From Chytridium lagenaria (lineage: Eukaryota; Chytridiomycota; Chytridiomycetes; Chytridiales; Chytridiaceae), in assembly GCA_025449115.1 (NCBI GenBank), contig JAHLKC010000058.1, positions 163,707-227,706 on the forward strand: a DNA stretch of 64,000 bases, given 5' to 3'. Under the pieces are notes generated by a model. That model did not search any database and was not told the origin of the DNA. It saw only the letters and a program-made list of their open reading frames with translations. This document shows, piece after piece, positions 1-11,711 of the stretch. Made by a program: the position numbers and the translations under genes. Numbering within the stretch: position 1 is the first letter of the stretch; each line of letters opens with the position of its first letter.

Positions 1-1789
1 ACAAGAGAGAGAACAATTAATGGAAAAAAATAATAATTCAGCAACAATTAGTCCGTTTTGCCTACCTTGAATGCCACACTGTTGGTGCTGTCTACAATAA
101 GGAAAAGAGGCTTCCTTGAAAAAGGAATCAGGTCATTAGGGTGCAAGCAGTGAACGAGAGAGCTCTGATCACGTCAACTCCCTTGTCTATGTTTTTCCTG
201 GTTGCGTTTTGGGCAGTAGCAATACGCCAGAGTACGCTGTAATGTTGGGGAAAAACGAATGAGACTTATTTAAAACACAACGGAATCGATTCTACTCACC
301 AATATCAGAAGAATCAGGCTTAGTCGGTCTTTTAGCGCCGTCGGCAGAGACGTACAAAAGAAGCGCGGAGTTTTCAGAAATGTCCTACCATAGTTCAGGT
401 ATACGTTATACGCACACAAATTACCTTAAATGCTGTGGCAATGTACAACATAAGCTGTGCAAAAAGTCGGTCGGTAAAAAGAAGATACTTGTGAGGGTTC
501 GTCCTCCTTGTCGCTGTCTTATCCCCCTCTCCATTATTACTTTCCGCCTCCGCCATCGGCGGCTCCATTGGAGTTGCTCCCTTCCCAGGTGCAGTAGGCT
601 CTCTCTCAAGAGTCTGCAACACCCTATACATGTCAAGAGTGAGCTCAGAGAACTTGATCTGGCTCTGATAGTTTCCAACAAGAATTGCTTCCTGAAGTTT
701 AAGTTTGGGTTGCCCATCCTTATCGAACTTTGGAGTACGGTCAAGCTGGAGACGGCTCTGAACGGCGGAGGGGCGTGCGTCCGATTCAACAGGGGTGAGC
801 TTCTTCTCGGCCTACGAAGCTTGTTAGAATTCAAGTGTCAGGAATCCATGTACCTCAAGGAAGGTCGAAATTTCAGAAAGAACTATGTTCCATTCCGCAG
901 AATCGTTGGGTTTAAAAGTTTTAGTGTAATCGTCAACCAGGGTGGTGAGCTCCTCCATTAACTTCTTAATAACATCGTTACGATTCAAGAGAAGGCAGAC
1001 GACGATAAAACGAGCATAGTATCGCAGCTTTTTAATCATTAATGCCGGGCTAAAACGCGCAGAGGTCAGCCGTCGCATGTCACTCCAATAGCACAAACCT
1101 CTTGGCTTCCATAACATCGCGGAAATACTGGCGGTCCCGGATGGCTTCGTAAAACACGTATGACTCGTATAGGTAGTTGGTCTCAGAAGTGCGAAGGTAG
1201 TAGTGGTAGTAAAGCTCTATTAATCAATGAGATAATACATAAATACATCGGACACTCACGGCCAATCTTTGAAGCAATCTCTCCAATCTCCCATCTCTTG
1301 AGTCCGTAAAGTTCAACGTTTCCAAAATAGGGCTATATAACAAAAAGTTTAACATCAATGATGATGAGCATTGCATTATTCATACCGATGCTGCTGTTGG
1401 AACTTCCAAAGCTTTGTGTAGACCTCGAAGGTACGCTGAAAATACGGCTGCCAGTTCTTTCCGGTTGGTGGGAGGTCCCTAAACAAGGCATCAGACCCCA
1501 TTCGGCGTTTCATTTTAAGATAATTACCGAAGTCCAGCAAACAACTGCTGCGATTTCTCAAGAAGGTATTGAAACTCTGTAGACACACCGCGTGAATATC
1601 CACCCATCCAGTAGCAAGAAGACAGCTAGTTGCCAAACCTTCCACAGTCTTCACATTAGGATTGGCCCCTCCACTTGCGGTAGCGACCTGAGCAGCTCCT
1701 TGAACACCAAAGTTTCCGGTAGCTCCAGTGCTAGTAGCCACGACCTGATCGTCCGAGGGACCTGCATCCTCTTTCCGGCTGTCCTCCAT
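1..1789 (-). CDS. SCAI: SCAI family protein (suppressor of cancer cell invasion homologue), 3' end missing
   Basis: Starts at the ATG at 1789 and runs off the left edge of the window. Exons in order carry TFEVYTKLWKFQQQHR, then GLKRWEIGEIASKIG (about 1265-1330), YYHYYLRTSETNYLYES (about 1130-1215), NPHKYLLFTDR (about 460-500), and near the edge CLHPNDLIPF and KPLFLIVDSTNSVAFK. All are typical of animal and protist SCAI, a nuclear cofactor that represses MRTF/SRF-type transcription and, in animals, acts in double-strand break repair. Introns are short with clear GTGAGT donors at about 1259 and 290. The serine- and glycine-rich N-terminus (first about 60 residues) is not conserved. Around 175-200 the reading frame breaks between two conserved blocks, so a one-base indel or an unrecognised intron lies there. 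The family assignment is secure; the fungal function is inferred. Confidence 0.88.
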
Positions 1790-1836
1790 TACTTTTATTT
1801 TTGAAAGTTGGGATGGGAATTTTTGTATTTATTTAT

Positions 1837-3412
1837 TTAGAAACGTTTTGGAAGGATCATTTCCTTCAGATTGCCCCATGCTCCCAGATCGTATATGTTG
1901 CAGATCTGGCGAGCGGACGAGAGCGGAATCTGCTCAATGTTCTCGTCCTGTGCTAGGGACGAATTTTGCTTTTGAAACTGTTTTCCCTTTGCCTTTGCGT
2001 CCTTTGTGTCGGAACGAGTACCCACTTTGCCGTAATTCTGGTTGTATTCGTAGAGGTCTTTGGGAATACTGGTAATGATCTTTTCCTTAATATCGTAATT
2101 AAGGTCATCCCATTTAAACATTTCGTTTGCTGTTTTAAAATAATTAGATTCCTGACAAAAAGGAGTTATATAGTACTTGTTTTTCCACGGAGCACCATCG
2201 AAAGTTGGTATAACATAAACACCAGCACGACGACACCTGCTATTCCAGCAAATAGCGCTAGAGCTGAAAGTAATGGCTCGATTTGTCCCACATACTGCAG
2301 AAAGTTAGATACCTATACATTCAAGATGCAAACCATAATAGCCTGCCAGAAGGTGATAGGCGTCCGTTGTTGAAGCTTCCTGTCGTAAACAACAAAGTTC
2401 CAAACTTGTCGAGTCTCCATCTCATGCTGAAGAATCCGGAACACAAGATAAGTTCCATACATTGCGATTGCAGCGGTGGAGCCCAGGAACATGATAAAAT
2501 AGCGATAGTTGTAATGTCCAACACAGTTGTTGACTATTTAAATCTCTTAGAATATGCAGAATGATAGGCAAACCTACTCCACGCGCAGTGATGACTGGAA
2601 AATATGTTAGATGCGTGCCAAATGAAAAGAATAACCTACTCTGCTTTCGCCACGCATTTTTTGCATATTGAACAATGTTTTGATCGTGCGGGCCTAGGTA
2701 AAGCATAAGAAATGATGCTTTCCGCTCATTATAGCAACATTACTTGTCGATGAGACACGTGCTGCATATCTTTGGGTTGAAGAGGATGTAATCGTATTCC
2801 CAAACTTGACACGCCTTCTCCACATTCTTTGACGTAATGGTTCCCGGATCGGACCAGCATGCTTTAAAGAAGCATCCATATACCGTGATAATCGCAGTGG
2901 GGACTATGATCCTTTTGAATTATTCGCGAGTGTCAGCCTGCAGAAACAATCGAAGTAGACATACAGATGTATCTCTGAAAGTCGGCTATTTGGGATACGA
3001 TGCCAAGCACAAAATAGGAAAACGGCTACGCATGATGTCACCAAGGTCAAGTAGAATATCTAGTAACAAGTCAATATGATAAACAAAACTACGATGTCAC
3101 CTGAAGAAGGGGATGATTGGTTTCCATAAGGTAGCTATAACAGATATCCACCGTTTTCCTTCCTAAACAGCATCGGAATGCGTAGCTTTATCATTTCGTG
3201 AGTAGCGGTATCCACACGTGCCACTTACTATATCAAGTTTGGGATCGTCTCAGTGATGAATCGGTGGATCTTTGCAATGAATGTTTGCTTAAAGATGTTG
3301 CTCTATAAAAGAAAGATCAGCATGCCGCTTGGAGGAGTCTACGAACCTGTCCAAACAGCAGAATGAAGATGAACGAGCATAGCAACACGATGTACGTCAC
3401 CCATCCCCACAT
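1837..3412 (-). CDS. SWF1: DHHC palmitoyltransferase, Swf1/ZDHHC4 type
   Basis: Multi-exon gene for a membrane protein S-acyltransferase. The N-terminal exon (3412 down to about 3346) encodes the first membrane segment, [19 protein letters not shown]. Further exons give a second hydrophobic stretch, then the cysteine-rich domain: [25 protein letters not shown], and the active-site block DHHCAWINNCVG split by introns near 2620 and 2535. Two more membrane segments follow. The C-terminus carries [17 protein letters not shown], matching the IPNIYDKG end of yeast Swf1, which palmitoylates SNAREs and other proteins next to their membrane segments at the ER. Proline in the usual HHCPW is alanine here; yeast Swf1 also departs at this site. 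The ATG at 3412 was chosen because it begins the first hydrophobic exon. It lies 54 bp from the divergent GCVT start. Confidence 0.88.
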
Positions 3413-3465
3413 CTGGTCGTCTGGTCCCAAAAAAGTTTTGCAGCTTTTCTATATATACTGTAAAG
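3413..3465. promoter_or_regulatory. shared divergent promoter, SWF1 / GCVT
   Basis: Only 53 bp separate the two divergent start codons at 3412 (minus) and 3466 (plus). The spacer holds CTATATATAC at 3450-3459, a palindromic TATA-like element that could serve either direction. The transcripts probably overlap or have very short leaders. The promoter role is inferred from position. Confidence 0.5.
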
Positions 3466-5014
3466 ATGGTTGTTCTCCAGACCCTTCGATCTGCCTTGCT
3501 CAAGCCCTACCAGCCATGGGCCATGCCATTCCGTGGCCTTGCAACGGCGGCAGCAAAGAAGACGGCATTGTACGATTTCCACGTCGAGAAAGGTGGAAAG
3601 CTTGTGGACTTTGCTGGATGGGAGATGCCCGTAAACTACTCTGACCTCGGACAATTGGCTTCTCACCACTGGACACGAGAGAAGGCCTCCCTCTTTGACG
3701 TTGGTCATATGCTTCAGACACGGTAAGAGGTTTTCTTCCTATGTAAACTGTTTTTTCTTTTCGTCGATGCGATGATTTACCATGCTTTAAAGCTGGGTGG
3801 GAGCCGATCGTGTCAAGTTCTTGGAGAAGCTTATCGTAGCCGACCTGGAAGCCCTTCCCGTGGGATCGTCCACCCTCACTGTTCTTACGAATGAAAATGG
3901 TGGCATCATTGACGATGCTGTCATAAATAAGCAGGACGAGGATGGTTTCTACATGGTGTCCAACGCCGGATGTGCTGACAAGGACCTTGCCCACCTTCGT
4001 AAACACCTTGCGGCCTTCAAGGCGCAGGGTGGGGATGTTGATTTCACGATCTTGGACAAGTCCCTCATCGCGTTGCAAGGACCAGCTGCTGCGCCTGTTC
4101 TGGAGAAGCTTGTCGGGAAGTCGTTGGAAGATTTCGCTTTCATGTCAGGAAGGCATTTGAACATTAGCGGTATTGACGCGTATGTTTCTCGTTGCGGATA
4201 CACTGGAGAGGATGGATTCGAGGTCTGAATTTGAATTCTTGTTGTTTTGACTCACGTGATGATAGATCTCGGTCGCTCACGAAGATGCCGTCAAGCTCTC
4301 CACTCTGTTTGTCGACCAGCCGGATGTGAAACTTGCTGGTCTTGGTGCTCGTGATAGTTTGAGGCTGGAGGCTGGTCTTTGTCTTTACGGCCATGACATT
4401 GATGACACCACTACCCCCGTTGAGGCTGGACTTTCCTGGACTATCGGTAGAATATTTTCAATTCTCGCAAAGGTTTAAACGAAATGATAGGCAAGAGAAG
4501 GAAGGAGCAGGGTGGGTTTTTGGGAAGTGAGCACATTTTGCCTCAGCTCAAGAAGGGAGCCCCCATTACCAGGAGACGTATTGGATTACTTGTTCAAGGC
4601 GCACCCGCCAGAGGTAAGATCGATCTTAATGAAGAAATGTTATGTTTTTCTTACATCAACATCAAATAGAGCACGCACAGATCCTCGCGTCCGACGGTCA
4701 AGTTATTGGTATTTAAATTACTCTGCGCTATACACATTAACGGTACAAATTATAATAGGTGCCGTAACCAGTGGCTGCCCCTCTCCAGTGTTGAAGAAGA
4801 ACGTTGCTATGGGATACGTGAAGGGTGGTTTCCACAAGCAAGGCACTGAGTTGACTGTAGTGGTCCGGAACAAGCCACAAAAGGCTGTTGTTGTCAAGAT
4901 GCCTTTTGTCGAGCAGAAGTGAGTCTCAGGGGTTGGGGGATTATTTGGTATAATAAGATCAGCTCATTTAACTAATTCTTGCGCGTTCTTAGGTACTACC
5001 GCGGTGCCAAGTAA
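3466..5014 (+). CDS. GCVT: aminomethyltransferase, T protein of the glycine cleavage system (mitochondrial)
   Basis: Transfers the methylene group of glycine from the lipoyl arm of H protein to tetrahydrofolate, releasing ammonia, in the mitochondrial matrix. The first about 30 residues form a basic mitochondrial presequence ending near [18 protein letters not shown]. GcvT hallmarks follow: [116 protein letters not shown], and the C-terminus KYYRGAK. Exons join cleanly: introns at about 3724-3792, 4226-4264, 4446-4490, 4614-4668, 4709-4758 and 4920-4991. Length and domain order are normal for the family and no frameshift was seen, so this gene also serves as an internal control for sequence quality. 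Confidence 0.96.
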
Positions 5015-5199
5015 ACGGAGGTCGGAGTAGAGTCAGTTATTGCGGTCCTTTTTACGCCTCTTCCATCGCATGATTCTTTTCCTCAATTAGAGCCGGGCCT
5101 GTGCTTTGGTGCAGCGAGGATGATGTGATTGAAAGGATCTTTTCAATTGCTCGTTGGAGCTGTCATAACAATTTGGGAAGAAACATTTAGCGTTAGATA

Positions 5200-5589
5200 T
5201 CAATACAAGGATTTGGTTCTTATTACTTTTAGTTCGGTTTTGTGATGTTCTGTTGGCCTTTGAACAAGTTCACAGAGCCGTTGAACGGTGAAAGGCGGTG
5301 AGGTGTCAAACAAGTTTAACGCAGTGATGATGTCTTCAACTGCTGCGGATGTGATGACCTTTCGAAGTTTGAACCGGATGAGAGGAAGGGCCAGACTCCA
5401 TGTGCAGTCCAGCTCGTTTTCATCCGCAATCTTGTTGAGAATTGCATCAAAGCTAGGATCCCATTGCTCGTCTGTTGGGGTTTCATTCTTTGCAAACTCA
5501 ACCAACACATCCATTTTTGAAATTTTTGTTTGGACAACCCAAGCTGAAAAACCAGCTATGAATACCCACGTCCTCAAGGCTGCCTCCAT
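5200..5589 (-). CDS. PPP4R2-like regulatory subunit of protein phosphatase 4
   Basis: A 129-codon open frame with PPFTVQRLCELVQRPTEHH near its C-terminus, the most conserved motif of PPP4R2 (PFTIQRLCELL in animals), preceded by an acidic region and an LPLIRFKLRKVI stretch that matches the middle of the family. PPP4R2 anchors the PP4 catalytic subunit and targets it to DNA-damage and centrosome substrates. The frame is open from 5589, but an internal ATG at 5514 (MDVLVEFAKN) gives a start closer to the family N-terminus. The upstream 25 residues may be leader read-through. The long disordered tail of animal PPP4R2 is absent. It converges with GCVT, stop to stop 185 bp. Confidence 0.75.
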   Translation of the reverse strand: MEAALRTWVFIAGFSAWVVQTKISKMDVLVEFAKNETPTDEQWDPSFDAILNKIADENELDCTWSLALPLIRFKLRKVITSAAVEDIITALNLFDTSPPFTVQRLCELVQRPTEHHKTELKVIRTKSLY

Positions 5590-5745
5590 GCTGCTTGTAC
5601 ATCTTGTTTGCAGAGGGCAGTAAAACTAGGAATCCTTCATTTCAAAGTGTATTGCCATAATGAGATTTCCATTAACTTTGCGGGTCGATGCAGATGGAGG
5701 AAAGGAAAAAAACAAGATTTTGAAAAAGAAAATGCATGATGGAGG

Positions 5746-6675
5746 CTAGAGGCTGACGTAACCGCCGCTCCGACGAGAAAGATTTCCTACAAAGTCCTGA
5801 ATAAAAAAGAAAATATTTAGTTTTTTTATCGTGGTCAAAAACGACGTACCATAATCGAGTTGATGATATTCTTCCAGAAGTCAAAGTTTGGCAGCATATC
5901 GGGGAACGTGCGCATGCCGTTGATAGTGTAGCTTCAAGATAAAATTCGTCAGTCTTTGAGGGTTGTAATCGACAAAGACTTACTTATAAACAGTTCCTAG
6001 GACAACATAGCAGACTCCACCAATAAAGAGCAGCAAGAAGAAAATTCCAACACCAGACATTCCCTTCTTATCAGTGCTACCTCCGCCGGGAGTATCTGTT
6101 GCTATGCACCCAACTGATGACTTCCAGCGAACTTCCATGATTGTCTTGTTGACGTTCTGAATTTCGGGCTCTCCTTTCTTAATGTCCTTGGAGCAGATCA
6201 AGCTCAGTCTGTGAAAATGGTGTGAGAACGAGGGTGACGGAATTGGCTATTAACTTTACCTGACGGTTAAGTCTTCGCCAAGGTATCTGCTGCCTGTGTA
6301 CTTGATCAGGATTCCCTCATCTTTCAAGTCTTCGATCTCGGTTTTCCCCTCTGTCCAAGGCTTCACACCAATAACCCTCTCCTTCTCCTTTTGAGAATCC
6401 TTGATGTTGGTGGTGATCTCGCAAATGTAAGCCGACTTGTCGCATTGATCCTCGCTTGCAACATCCTTGAGTTGTGTCCATGCCTTACACACACTGAAGT
6501 ACGTCTCAATCCTGTTTTTTGTTGGCGGCAAATCCTCTGTCCGCTTCACAGTAAATACTTCATCAGCGATAGACGACAGATCATATTTATTGTTGTTCAC
6601 TTTGAGGTTGCTGCAGTCCAAGGCGAACGCCGCCGAGGAGAGCAGAAGAAGTGCAAGGACTTTGGATGCAACCAT
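5746..6675 (-). CDS. ATG27-like type I membrane protein with MRH fold
   Basis: Begins with a signal peptide (VASKVLALLLLSSAAFALDC) followed by a cysteine-containing lumenal domain of about 170 residues with conserved cysteines (DCSNL, SVCKAW, DQCDKSAYICEI, LICSKD). A single membrane segment, GVGIFFLLLFIGGVCYVVLG, follows, then a short cytoplasmic tail on two more exons (NGMRTFPDMLPNFDFWKNI and DFVGNLSRRSGGYVSL). This order is that of Atg27 and the cation-dependent mannose-6-phosphate receptor group, which cycle between Golgi, endosome and vacuole; yeast Atg27 helps supply membrane for autophagy. The aromatic-rich tail looks like a sorting signal. Introns lie at about 6208-6258, 5935-5982 and 5792-5849. 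The stop of the upstream tandem gene is only 7 bp before its ATG. Confidence 0.82.
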
Positions 6676-6682
6676 TTTTTTA

Positions 6683-8591
6683 TTACTGGAAGTCAAGGAA
6701 GGGTGTGACAAGAGTGAGCACTGCTGGTTTTTGGCCGCGTTCCTTCTTGGTATCTGAGGCAGACACGACAGGAACGAGCGCGTGGCTGCTGCCTGAGGAA
6801 GATTCAGAGGTGGACGATTCCTGTAGTCTCCCTCTTTGATTGTTGATAGCAAGAACTGGGAGGATGGTGTCATCCGTCTTTCCAGGCTTCTTTGATAGCG
6901 GTTTTCGTGGAGGGAAAGGGAGGAGGTTGTTGAGAAGAGGACCAGTTTGAAGCCGCATAAGCAATGCTGACGCCTCTCTATGTCCAGGATTGATTTCTAA
7001 GGCGCTCTCCAGATCAGAACGCGCAGCGTCAATCATTTGCTGAAGAAGGTAAGTTTTTGCTCTCTCAAAGTATAGCTTGGGGTCAGAGGGCCATGCTGCT
7101 ATCGCTTTGCAAAGCTCGATCGTTGCACTACTCATATCACCCATAGCTAGGAACTTTTCAGCGAGACCGTAACGAAGATCCCCGATTTTGCTTCTAGCCT
7201 CGTCGTCACTAGGATCAATGTCCCAGGCCTTTGCTAGATCCTTCAAAGTTTTCTCCACCTCACCGAAGCGCAAGTAACAATCTTTGTACAATTTAGTATA
7301 GAGATGGACAAAAAGTGCCGTTGCCGGAAAACTGTGTAGAGGTTTATACCTGCACGGTTTTTGTACACGACTGGTTCGGACTGATTAAATGACAGTGCTG
7401 TTGTGAAAGCTGTGAGAGATTCTGTAAAGTTCCCGCTTCTGGATAGATTAGAACGTTATGGAATTTTCACTTCTTACTGGAAAAGCGAAACCCCGAGTTT
7501 GTTGTAAACGCTTCCAAGATGCGCGCGAATTTCCGATTCTCTTGTCTTATCATACTCCGGATGCTCGAGAACTGCCGTTAGATCAACGATAGCGCTTTCA
7601 AATTGACCTATTTCCGAGAAAAGAATACCTCTTTCTTTATGTTAGATTCTCCTCGAAGATTTGAAGTTCCCAAACCTCTTGAACAAGAGGACCCAGTCCA
7701 TAGGATCCAACTCCAGGGCGTGGTTCAGAAAGTAGATGGCAACATCAAACTTTCCCTTGAGAATTTGATCTGACGCCTTGTTCTTGTACCGAATCGCAAC
7801 AAGCATAGTGTACTCGAGCAATCCCCGAATCTCTGGATGAGAGGGCTGCAATTGTATTGCTCGTTGCGTGTCAATGTTAACGAAGTCAACGTTTCCTTGC
7901 TGCCGATATATTTTCGCTCGAAGAATAAAGAGATCCGCGTGATTTGGATTTCGACTTGTGAGCACATATAGTAATTCTAAAGCGTAATCAAACTTTCGCA
8001 TGCCAATATATGTCACGGCCCTTTTACGCAACGTTAAAACGACGCTTTACATAAACTTCTTCTTTACATTCGAGCTAGCACAGCATCCTCGGCCATTCCC
8101 AGGCCTTTTGCAATTTCAAATTGCTCCAAAGCCTCGCGATATCTCCTTTGATCTAAAAATATTTGACCCCATAGAAAATGAACCTTTCGCTGTCGTCTAT
8201 TCAGCCAGACGCTTTCTTTTTAAAAAATTACTGATATCAGAATAAGCTCTTTTTGAACAAGATCACCTTTTTGCTGAGAAGAGTTGTTTGCTATGAGATC
8301 TATTGCAACTTGATAGTTTGCAATCGCACTCTCAAAGTCGACGACTTTTAAAAACGCTTCAGCACGATTAACAAAAAACGAAGGCTCTTGAGGATGCAGG
8401 AATATTGCTCTCGAGAACAAAGCTATCGCTTCGACGTAGTGGCTGTGGCCCAGTGCAGTACATCCTTTGTTGTTGCTGTAGTAAAATGGTAAGTTTTAAA
8501 GATGGCAAGTGCCGGACTCGGACTGTGTTTATCATATGCGATCTGGATGTGATGCTTACTTGAGCTCTGATCTTTGTATGTGTTCGATCAT
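6683..8591 (-). CDS. TTC16-like tetratricopeptide repeat protein
   Basis: Contains many TPR units across at least five exons. Recognisable units are ALGHSHYVEAIALFSRAIF with LHPQEPSFFVNRAEAFLK, MRKFDYALELLYVLTSRNPNH, GKFDVAIYFLNHALELDP and MSSATIELCKAIAAWPSDPKLYFERAKTYL. The last TPR, AARSDLESALEINPGHREASALLMRL, and a serine-rich tail resemble animal TTC16, a protein confined mostly to ciliated lineages. The tentative start is the ATG at 8591 (MIEHIQRSEL), which splices into the first TPR. The section from about 7300 to 7640 is covered by short exons I could place only roughly. A generic TPR scaffold is certain; the TTC16 orthology is an inference from overall architecture. The stop lies 7 bp before the ATG27-like start on the same strand. 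Confidence 0.7.
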
Positions 8592-9216
8592 GACTTCAAC
8601 GTTCTATAATCCAACAGATTGACATCAATTTGAGTGATTAACATGCATTTCCTCGAAAAAACACAGATAGCCTGGAACTAACTTTCTAGCAAGTGGAATC
8701 GCTGTGCATGTGTATAGTTGTAAAGTCTAGGATGTAGTTTGGTGGAGCGAGGTGTTATGATGTCTGATTGATCACAACGCGTGCATAAAGACGCGCCTGT
8801 TCAGAGCTGGATAAACAACGTCAGCGAAACAACGTTGACATAGAAATCGCTTCAAATAGGAGCACGAAGGGATACCTTCGCGCATTGCAGCGGCAACGCG
8901 TAGTCTATTTTTTCTTTCTCGTTGTTTGGTTGAAAGAGTTAAAATCTTGGAATGTAGGCCAAATGTTATTTTCCAGAACGACCAAGGCTCCAGAGCCAAA
9001 AAAAAATTCATTCAATCACAAAAGAGAAGACCCTCAAGAGGCTCAATCGCTGCTTATAGACTTGAGAAAGGGAGAGATCGCGTTTGCTCCCCCATTCCCC
9101 CATCCACATCATCCTCTTCCCTCAAGCCGCACGCCCTGCCCGTCGCAAACTACTTCTCTTCACCGTCGTCTGTTGATCCCTACCTCCACTTGAGCCCCTG
9201 ATATCCAACAAGAGAA
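8592..9216. other. divergent intergenic region, TTC16-like / PSP1-domain gene
   Basis: About 620 bp between two divergent starts. The 150 bp before the PSP1 ATG are rich in C and CT runs (9090-9200), as is common in fungal promoters and leaders. No gene, RNA or repeat is recognisable. Short non-coding exons of either neighbour could lie here. Confidence 0.5.
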
Positions 9217-11711
9217 ATGTCTGAGAAGAAACCAGCCGCATTTTCTTATGCTGCTGCCGCTGCCACCAATCGCGCTACCCTGCAGCCGCCTACTTCAAGT
9301 CCATCTGCTGCTCGAAGGAAGTCTGCTCCAGAGAGCTCGTTGAAGATCCCTCTGGTCGACCGCTCGGAATCTGAGGATCCCACTTCAAAGCAGGAAGCCC
9401 TTGCCGTAGGAAGAAATTCTCGTTCGCCGTCCCCGATACCCTCCAAAGTATGGACTAATTCAAGATTGCCTCACAAGAAGTCTAGCGGTAAGCTTTTGAT
9501 ATTTTGGGGGTGTTTGCTTTTTCCTTATCGTCAAGCTTTGCGGATGATAAGAAAGTCTAATCTCATGATCCACATTCACCTTTGATTATCAAGAGCACGT
9601 TCCTGCTACCCTCGCATCAGGTGCTACCGGGGCTGCAGCTCCTCCTGCAACATTGACAACCCCTTCCATCGCTATAGTGGCGGCTTCGGAGGAAAACAGC
9701 TGGAAAGCCGTCGGTAGTCCCCCTCGTCGTCTCTCTGCCTCGGTCCCACAAACACCCGCTCATGAACCCATCTCTGACCAAAACACTGAAGCAGACGACA
9801 GTGAGGATCTTGTGTTAATGCGTAAACGCGGGATTAGGACTAGGGCGGCCAGTACCCCCAATCCTCTCATCAATGTTGCTTCGTTGGCACCGACTGAAGA
9901 GGCTTTGAAGGAGGAGGGTGCTGATGTCGGTGTTGATAACTCTTCGTCTCAAGCGGCTAATCAAAAGTGGGGTGGCCTTGGCTGGGGTCCGTCAATTTGG
10001 AAGGATAATACTGGTTCGGCAGCTCCTTCGCTTGTTTCAAAGGCACCCACTTATCTTGGTCCAGAGACCATGGCTCCTGGCTCATCTCAACAAGGAAGGC
10101 AGTACAGGAGCTTTTCGTTTTCTCTGGGCGAAGGTGGTCAAGAGGGAGAACAGGGAAATGGTGCTGCTCCTCCCGGAGTTCCTTTCTCGCGCCTTCCCCA
10201 ACAGGAACCTTTACGCGGTGGAGACGACGAGGATGATTACTCGGAATATACTTTACCCAAAGCTCGTTCGCGTTCAAAGTCTTCTTCTGCAATCTACGGT
10301 TTGATCGCTGGTGGTCAGGACAACTATATGGTTGGCGGTGAACAGCCGACCGCTGGTGGTCGCAGGGAGAGCGCCGGTTACGCCGAGTTGAACTCCATTT
10401 GGTCAAACTCTCACGCTGATCGTCAGAGCCACGAGCCGTCGCTTTTGCATCGTAGGGCGTCGACTCAGCCTAACAACTATAATGGACCTATGTGGGAGAG
10501 CCTGAGAGGCGGCGGAGATAGTGCTTCAATTAGGGATGGTGACGGGGCTTCGGAATCGGGACACCTTGCGCCTGGATCTGGACCTTCGCCTGACCGTGTT
10601 GAGAGGTACCGCCAGCAACGTCGTTACTCGCATGCACCGAACTTGTACAACGAGTTTTCCCAGCAGCTTATCAACAGGTTAGAAACGACCTGTTTTCCTT
10701 TTTTTAGAGAATGTTTATTCTTACAAACCTTTTTCTTTTTGATGTTGCGATAGGCCTGGAGGAGAGTCTGAGTTTCAGTACGATTCTCGCCGGCGGCATT
10801 CCCTTGCTGGGCCTCTTCTTTCTGGATCCGGCCGTTACCTCGACCAACAAATGGACGGTCTTTACCTCGACGACCCCAACGACCCCCACCTCTTTGAGGA
10901 AATCGACGACTACTTTGAGAACACGGAGCATCGCACCCGGGCCTGGGTGGAAGCCGGCAAGAACCTCCAAATGCAAGCTTTCCCTCACCCATGGCCAATC
11001 TATGTCGTTGAATTCAAAGCAGGCCGTATCGACTTTTTCTACATATCTGACTCCTCCCATACGATCAAGACTGGGGATCTTGTGATTGTAGAGGCGGACA
11101 GAGGAAAGGATCTTGGGAAAGTGATCAATGATTCGATTGGGAATACGGCGCAGTTACAGCTTTTCCAGAATCAACATGGGGATGCGATGTTGGATTCGCA
11201 TTTCTTAAATAAGGAGGTGCATCCTAAGAGGATTTTTAGGCAGGCACAGCCGAATGAGATTCCAATGTTGGTATCCAAGAGTCAAGATGAGGCCAAGGCT
11301 ATGTCAGGTGAGAGATTTGCTGGTGATGGGTCAGCAGCCCTTTTTCCTTTTGTGGATGTATGTTAATTGACTTGTTGCTTTTGCAGTTTGCCAAACAAAG
11401 ATTAGGTTGAAGAAAGTTGCCGATGGAGGTGGTGGATGCTGAATATCAATGGTAATTTTTTTGACACAAACGACATCGGGATTCTAATTATGTTTTTTTT
11501 CCAGGGATCGTCGTAAACTCACGTTCTATTTTGTTGCTGACAGGAGAATTGATTTCCGTGAATTGGTTAGAGGTTTGTATCATTACCCGTCCGAAATCGT
11601 TACCTTTACCCTTTCTATCGGATTTATACTAAATCCCAAATAGATTTATTTAAACTGTACAAGACGAGGATTTGGATGTGCGCCGTCAACCCCGCAAAGC
11701 TCGTTCGCTAG
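9217..11711 (+). CDS. PSP1-domain protein (fungal Psp1 family)
   Basis: The N-terminus has the fungal motif FSYAAAAATNRA followed by about 480 low-complexity residues rich in Ser, Pro and Gly. The C-terminal about 220 residues carry the PSP1 domain: YVVEFKAGRIDFFYI, KTGDLVIVEADRGKDLGKV, LLVSK-type linker, then VCQTKIRLKK, MEVVDAEYQWDRRKLTFYF, DRRIDFRELVRDLFKLYKTRIWM. The bacterial relative is YaaT/RicT. In yeast, Psp1 suppresses DNA polymerase alpha mutations; the biochemical role is not settled. Introns lie at about 9487-9592, 10679-10754, 11309-11385, 11450-11504 and 11572-11643. Near 11410 an extra A in a short A run breaks the frame inside a conserved block, and restoring register needs one base. 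The tail after the domain is short, ending NPAKLVR. Confidence 0.85.

Noticed and set aside
9957..10406. 149-codon minus-strand frame
   Set aside because: Shadow of the low-complexity part of the PSP1-domain protein.
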